From NCBI GenBank assembly GCA_964496275.1, contig CAZBYL010000071.1:1-9030 (forward strand): a DNA stretch of 9,030 bases, in the 5' to 3' direction. Under the pieces are notes generated by a model, which made no database searches, was not told where the DNA came from, and saw nothing but the letters and a program-made list of their open reading frames with translations. This document shows positions 5,618 through 9,030 of the stretch, one piece after another (the first letter of the stretch is position 1; each line of letters begins with the position of its first letter). Source of the DNA: CAZBYL01 sp964496275. GTDB lineage: Bacteria; Synergistota; Synergistia; Synergistales; Synergistaceae. Position numbers and translations under genes: made by a program.

Positions 5618-7831
5618 ATGGGTTGGTTTGATGAGCAGATACGGCAGCGCAAGGAACACGACGATGAGGTGTTTTCCGACTGCTTTGCCAGTATTGCGGG
5701 AGCCGTTCTTGGCGGAAAAATGTCTGCCGCTCTGCAAAATGACCGTATCAAAGCGCAGAATGCCTTTGAGGAAATCTTGAAATACTACCATGTCAAAGCC
5801 CGTGAAATACCGGAATCAATCACCGATATGAACGAGCAACTGGAATATCTGATGCGTCCCCACGGATTCATGCGTCGCTCGGTGACGCTGGAAAAGGGCT
5901 GGTATCACGACGCTATCGGTGCCATGCTGGGTACACGCTCCGACGACGGCAGCATTGTTGCGCTTCTTCCCGCCGGCCTTGCCGGATACACCTTCATAGA
6001 CAGCAAGACCGGCAAACGGGTCAAGCTGAACAAGTCCACCGAGGGCTTGATTGACACCGAAGCGATCTGCTTTTATAAGCCCCTCCCGCTTCAAAAGGTC
6101 AGCGTTCCCACGCTGATAAAATATATTGTTCAGACCTTGTGCACCGCTGACTTTGTGCTGCTGGGGCTTGCAACGCTGGCAGTTACGCTTATCGGGCTTC
6201 TGGGACCGATGCTGAACAATATCATCTTCGGCAGAGTGATAACAAGCGGGGATATGCGACTACTGCTGGCTATTACAGTATTCTTAGTCTGCGTGACTGT
6301 AAGCACCGCACTGATTGGTTCTGTTAAGGCACTGCTTATGGCGCGAATCAACACAAAGATGAGTCTTTCCGTGCAGGCGGCTACCATGATGCGGGTCATG
6401 AGCCTGCCCGCCGACTTTTTCAAAAATTACAGCTCCGGCGAGCTGTCCACCCGCAGCAGCTATGTAAACAGTCTGTGCAATATGCTGGTTTCAACGGTGC
6501 TGTCCACCGGTCTGACTGCGGTGTTTTCGCTGGTCTACATATCGCAGATATTCGCCTATGCCCCCGCGCTGGTCGCTCCGGCAATAGGCATCATCATCGT
6601 GACGGTGCTGTTCTCCATCATCTCTGCATTGATGCAGATGAAGCTCAGCCGCAGGCAGATGGAGCTTTCGGCTAAGGAATCCGGCATGAGCTATGCGCTC
6701 ATCACTGGTGTCCAGAAAATAAAGCTCTCCGGCGCTGAAAAGCGCGCCTTTGCCCGCTGGGGCAATCTGTATGCAAAGGAAGCGGAGCTTTTGTATAACC
6801 CGCCCGCGATGATCAAGCTAAATAGTGTAATCACCACGGCAATAGCCCTTGTTGGCACGATCGTAATGTATTACACCGCAGTCAAAAGCGGCGTTTCGGT
6901 CGCGGACTACTACGCCTTCAACACAGCTTACGCAATGGTTTCCGGAGCGTTTATGTCACTCGCTGGAGTTGCTCTGACCGTGGCGCAGATCAAGCCCACC
7001 CTTGAAATGGCAAAGCCAATTTTGGAAACAGTGCCGGAGGTCTCCGAAGGTAAGCAGGTCATCACTCGGCTCTCCGGTAGCATTGAGTTAAACAATGTCT
7101 CTTTCCGCTATTCGCCCTCCATGCCGCTGGTCGTGGACGACCTTTCACTCAAAATTCGTCCCGGTCAGTATGTTGCAATCGTGGGCAGCACCGGCTGCGG
7201 AAAATCCACGCTGATGCGGTTGATGTTGGGCTTTGAAACACCACAAAAGGGCGCGGTATACTATGACGGCAAGGACTTGACGGCAATCGACCTCAAATCC
7301 CTGCGGCGGCGCATCGGCGTTGTCATGCAGGACGGCAAGCTGTTTTCAGGCGACATTTTCTCCAATATCACCATATCCGCCCCATGGCTGACGCTGGAGG
7401 ACGCATGGACGGCGGCGGAGCTTTCGGGCATTGCGGAGGACATACGCCGTATGCCGATGGGTATGAACACCATGATTTCAGAGGGCGGAGGAGGGATTTC
7501 CGGCGGGCAGCGCCAACGGCTGATGATTGCCCGCGCCATTGCGCCCAAGCCGAAAATCATGATGTTTGACGAAGCTACCAGTGCGCTTGACAATCTGACG
7601 CAGAAAAAGGTTTCCGGCTCGCTGGACGCTCTCAAATGCACCCGTATCGTCATTGCCCACCGACTCTCCACCATCCGGCAGTGCGACCGCATCATCGTTT
7701 TGGAGAAGGGAAAAATTGTGGAGGACGGCGGCTATGACGAGCTGATTGCAAGGGACGGCTTCTTTGCGGAGCTGGTGGCACGGCAGCGGCTGGACGACAC
7801 GCAGTATGTAGGTAAAACCACACTATTCTAA
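5618..7831 (+). CDS. NHLP-type bacteriocin exporter, permease/ATPase subunit without peptidase
   Basis: This 737-residue ABC half-transporter is the usual second partner in NHLP export systems and probably pairs with the preceding PCAT protein. The first 160 residues are soluble and show no Cys-His-Asp peptidase triad, so this subunit should not cleave leaders. Six membrane helices follow (about 175-455). The ATPase domain (about 488-737) has Walker A GSTGCGKST (523-531), Q571, signature ISGGQ (627-631), Walker B IMMFDE (647-652) and H681, so it should be an active ATPase. GGAGGTG (5604-5610) overlaps the end of the previous gene's stop region, 7 bases before ATG 5618, and the genes are 14 bases apart, indicating coupled expression. 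The N-terminal domain has an unknown role and could bind leaders without cutting them (inference). Confidence 0.93.
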   Translation: MGWFDEQIRQRKEHDDEVFSDCFASIAGAVLGGKMSAALQNDRIKAQNAFEEILKYYHVKAREIPESITDMNEQLEYLMRPHGFMRRSVTLEKGWYHDAIGAMLGTRSDDGSIVALLPAGLAGYTFIDSKTGKRVKLNKSTEGLIDTEAICFYKPLPLQKVSVPTLIKYIVQTLCTADFVLLGLATLAVTLIGLLGPMLNNIIFGRVITSGDMRLLLAITVFLVCVTVSTALIGSVKALLMARINTKMSLSVQAATMMRVMSLPADFFKNYSSGELSTRSSYVNSLCNMLVSTVLSTGLTAVFSLVYISQIFAYAPALVAPAIGIIIVTVLFSIISALMQMKLSRRQMELSAKESGMSYALITGVQKIKLSGAEKRAFARWGNLYAKEAELLYNPPAMIKLNSVITTAIALVGTIVMYYTAVKSGVSVADYYAFNTAYAMVSGAFMSLAGVALTVAQIKPTLEMAKPILETVPEVSEGKQVITRLSGSIELNNVSFRYSPSMPLVVDDLSLKIRPGQYVAIVGSTGCGKSTLMRLMLGFETPQKGAVYYDGKDLTAIDLKSLRRRIGVVMQDGKLFSGDIFSNITISAPWLTLEDAWTAAELSGIAEDIRRMPMGMNTMISEGGGGISGGQRQRLMIARAIAPKPKIMMFDEATSALDNLTQKKVSGSLDALKCTRIVIAHRLSTIRQCDRIIVLEKGKIVEDGGYDELIARDGFFAELVARQRLDDTQYVGKTTLF

Positions 7832-7852
7832 AAAAAGGGGGTATTGGTCATC

Positions 7853-8293
7853 ATGGACAAGAGAGAAAAGCAAAGTGTACAAGCAGAAAGGCGGGTTGGC
7901 GGAAAGGCGAAGAAGTTTTTTGTGCCGCTGTTGATAGCGGTGCTTGCAGTCGGATTGTTAGCGGGCTGCTCCGGCGAGAGTAAACAGGAAAAATTCACCG
8001 TCTATTTCGGACTGAATGACGCAACAACCGGCGAACAGCTCCTTACCGTTGAGGAAGCAAGCAAACAGATCCGCGCGGTGTTCATTGAAAAGGGCTTCGG
8101 GTATACCGAGTATACCGCCGCCGGCGCTTATGTCGAGGATGGAAAGGCCATCAGCAACGATACGCTGGTGTATGTGTTCCTTTTCAACACGAAGGCGGAA
8201 ATGAACGAAGTGGTCAACGAAGCGAAGCAACGGCTGAATTTGGCATCGGTTTTGATTGAAGAAGACCAAGCCACTTACTACTTCGCACAGTAA
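7853..8293 (+). CDS. Small lipoprotein of unknown function in the export operon
   Basis: This is a 146-residue protein with a type II signal peptide: a Lys/Arg-rich n-region to residue 21, a hydrophobic stretch (22-37) and a lipobox LAGC with the lipidated C39. The mature part of about 107 residues would sit on the outer face of the membrane. It begins with a Ser/Glu/Lys linker, then FTVYFGLNDATTGEQ, an Ala/Glu-rich helix and a closing TYYFAQ strand, suggesting a compact alpha/beta domain. I do not recognise the family with certainty. ATG 7853 is preferred, although AAGGGGG (7835-7841) is 11 bases upstream; a TTG at 7844 is too close to that site. It lies between the exporter and the second peptide cluster, a place often occupied by immunity or sensing lipoproteins in bacteriocin loci, but nothing in the sequence proves either role. 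Confidence 0.8.
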   Translation: MDKREKQSVQAERRVGGKAKKFFVPLLIAVLAVGLLAGCSGESKQEKFTVYFGLNDATTGEQLLTVEEASKQIRAVFIEKGFGYTEYTAAGAYVEDGKAISNDTLVYVFLFNTKAEMNEVVNEAKQRLNLASVLIEEDQATYYFAQ

Positions 8294-8322
8294 TGAAATT
8301 AAATTGCAAGGGAGAAAACACA

Positions 8323-8541
8323 ATGAAAGATGATAAAACAACCAAAAAAGTCGATGACAAAAAGGCCGAGCTTCCCGACGAACAGCTAAAAGGTGCGGCA
8401 GGCGGCAACTCCGGCTTTGGCAATATGGCAACGACGTACCTTTGCAATGACTGCGGCGCCATACATGTGTATCTAAGGTGCAAGCACGCCTGCATATATT
8501 GTAATTCAAGGAACATACAAGAGCTTCCTTTGCACAAGTAA
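8323..8541 (+). CDS. GG-leader Cys-rich peptide precursor 3
   Basis: This is a 72-residue precursor. The longest leader of the set (1-28) starts with a Lys/Asp-rich stretch and ends in ELPDEQLKGAAGG. Cleavage after G28 would give a 44-residue product with a first knuckle CNDCG (C41, C44) and a second cluster C53, C57, C60 in CKHACIYC, plus H48 and H55 as further possible ligands. It is a zinc-ribbon-like peptide with a modified second half. ATG 8323 is chosen because AAGGGAG (8308-8314) is 8 bases upstream; an in-frame ATG at 8293 overlaps the lipoprotein stop and has no ribosome binding site. Twenty bases of its leader (8366-8385) are identical to those of precursor 4, implying a recent duplication, while the cores after GG are unrelated. 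Confidence 0.85.
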   Translation: MKDDKTTKKVDDKKAELPDEQLKGAAGGNSGFGNMATTYLCNDCGAIHVYLRCKHACIYCNSRNIQELPLHK

Positions 8542-8566
8542 TTCCCTGAAAAAGGAGAAAATAAAA

Positions 8567-8743
8567 ATGAACGACGAAAAAAAGACCGAGCTTCCCGACG
8601 AACAGTTGAAAGACACGGCAGGCGGATTTATTTACCTTCTCGATGTTTGCTACGTTTGTAATAATTGCGGCCATAAGTATGGCGACGCAACATTTGGCTG
8701 TCCCAAATGCGGTTCTTATGACGCAAGAACGGAAAACCGCTAA
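8567..8743 (+). CDS. GG-leader zinc-ribbon peptide precursor 4 (58 residues)
   Basis: This very short gene is easily missed by length cut-offs. The leader (1-20) ends in ELPDEQLKDTAGG, and the product would be 38 residues. Directly after the GG comes a hydrophobic FIYLL segment, then CxxCxxC (C28, C31, C34), a 10-residue loop, and CPKCG (C45, C48), finishing with YDARTENR. C31/C34 with C45/C48 give a normal zinc ribbon, and C28 is an extra ligand or free thiol. AAAGGAG (8550-8556, the run before AAAATAAAA) is about 10 bases upstream of ATG 8567. It lies 25 bases after precursor 3, with which it shares 20 identical leader bases (8586-8605). Confidence 0.86.
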   Translation: MNDEKKTELPDEQLKDTAGGFIYLLDVCYVCNNCGHKYGDATFGCPKCGSYDARTENR

Positions 8744-8777
8744 GACAAAACTGGATTGATAAAAGGAGTTAAAAAGC

Positions 8778-8963
8778 ATGGATAAAATAAAGCAAAACGA
8801 GTTAAAAGACGACCAGCTTGAAAAAGCGACAGGCGGAAAAAACGGAGCGTTCAATATGACTTGCCCCAAGTGCGGCGGTGCTATGACGCTGGTAATGCAG
8901 GACAGAGACGGCTGCTGCAAGGTTTGTAAAAAATGCGGGTATAAGGAGGATATTTCATTATGA
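8778..8963 (+). CDS. GG-leader zinc-ribbon peptide precursor 5
   Basis: This is a 61-residue precursor. The leader (1-20) ends in ELKDDQLEKATGG; the product would be 41 residues. The core has CPKCGG (C29, C32), a span with MTLVMQDRDG, then a dense cluster C46, C47, C50, C53 (CCKVCKKCG). C29/C32 and C50/C53 form a standard zinc ribbon; the additional C46-C47 pair recalls precursor 1. AAAGGAG (8762-8768) lies 9 bases before ATG 8778. Its stop codon overlaps the start of the next precursor by four bases (ATGA), so those two are translationally coupled. Confidence 0.88.
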   Translation: MDKIKQNELKDDQLEKATGGKNGAFNMTCPKCGGAMTLVMQDRDGCCKVCKKCGYKEDISL

Positions 8964-9030
8964 AAGACAGCAAGAAAAACGAACTCAAGGACGAGCAACT
9001 TAATCAGGCGACCGGTGGCCGGGGCGAGGA
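8960..9030 (+). CDS. GG-leader peptide precursor 6 (partial, cut by window end)
   Basis: The first 23 codons of a further precursor are visible. The leader ends in ELKDEQLNQATGG at residue 20 and is followed by RGE, then the window ends. The leader is closest to precursor 5, with mainly synonymous base changes between them. AAGGAGG (8943-8949) lies 10 bases upstream, inside the end of precursor 5, and the ATG overlaps that gene's stop. The core peptide, and whether it carries Cys knuckles, cannot be seen. Confidence 0.85.
   Translation, partial: MKDSKKNELKDEQLNQATGGRGE

Noticed and set aside
7958..8998. 346-residue open frame on the - strand spanning the lipoprotein and peptide genes
   Set aside because: Each + strand gene underneath has its own ribosome binding site and shared leader or lipobox; the antisense translation shows no family features.
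8323..9030. Repeated leader sequences taken as a repeat array or CRISPR
   Set aside because: The similar segments are coding, unevenly spaced and conserved mainly at protein level, so they are paralogous genes.

Overview
The window looks like part of a Gram-positive gut Clostridia (Oscillospiraceae/Lachnospiraceae-like) chromosome or integrated element. The grounds are AGGAGG-type ribosome binding sites before nearly every gene, mid-range G+C, an AgrA-type LytTR regulator with a GHKL kinase, and a lipoprotein with no outer-membrane machinery. No RNA gene, CRISPR array or insertion sequence was seen.

Layout. Bases 1-172 carry no convincing gene but hold three inverted repeats in a row (4-87), which could be a leftover of a mobile-element region such as a transfer origin. 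A good promoter (173-201) drives a short regulatory operon: a 63-residue excisionase-like helix-turn-helix protein (240-431), a LytTR response regulator (437-1156) and a membrane GHKL histidine kinase (about 1166-2431). A strong intrinsic terminator (2476-2503) closes it. Immediately before and partly inside that terminator are two 17-bp direct repeats exactly 20 bp apart, and a -10-like box without a -35 follows. This arrangement suits a promoter activated by the LytTR protein.

From 2559 to beyond the right edge everything lies on the + strand and is probably co-expressed. The order is two small double-glycine (GG) leader peptides (2559-2813 and 2886-3083), a 62-residue membrane stub matching only the N-terminus of an HlyD-type secretion protein (3221-3409), a C39 peptidase/permease/ATPase transporter (3423-5603), a second permease/ATPase without the peptidase (5618-7831), a small lipoprotein (7853-8293), and four more GG-leader peptides in tandem. 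The last peptide is cut by the window end.

The main point of interest is the set of six precursors. All share an N-terminal leader ending in a motif close to ELxDxQLxxAxGG. After the GG the sequences differ completely, yet each complete one is a short Cys-rich peptide, and most look like miniature zinc ribbons (CPxCG or CxxC knuckles). The inferred scheme is that the kinase senses a signal, the LytTR regulator switches on peptides and transporter, the C39 domain cuts after GG in the cytosol, and 38- to 63-residue zinc-ribbon-like peptides are exported. No RiPP-modifying enzyme is visible. Whether the products are bacteriocins, signals or secreted metal-binding proteins cannot be told from sequence. 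The lipoprotein may be an immunity or sensing partner, but that is a guess from position.
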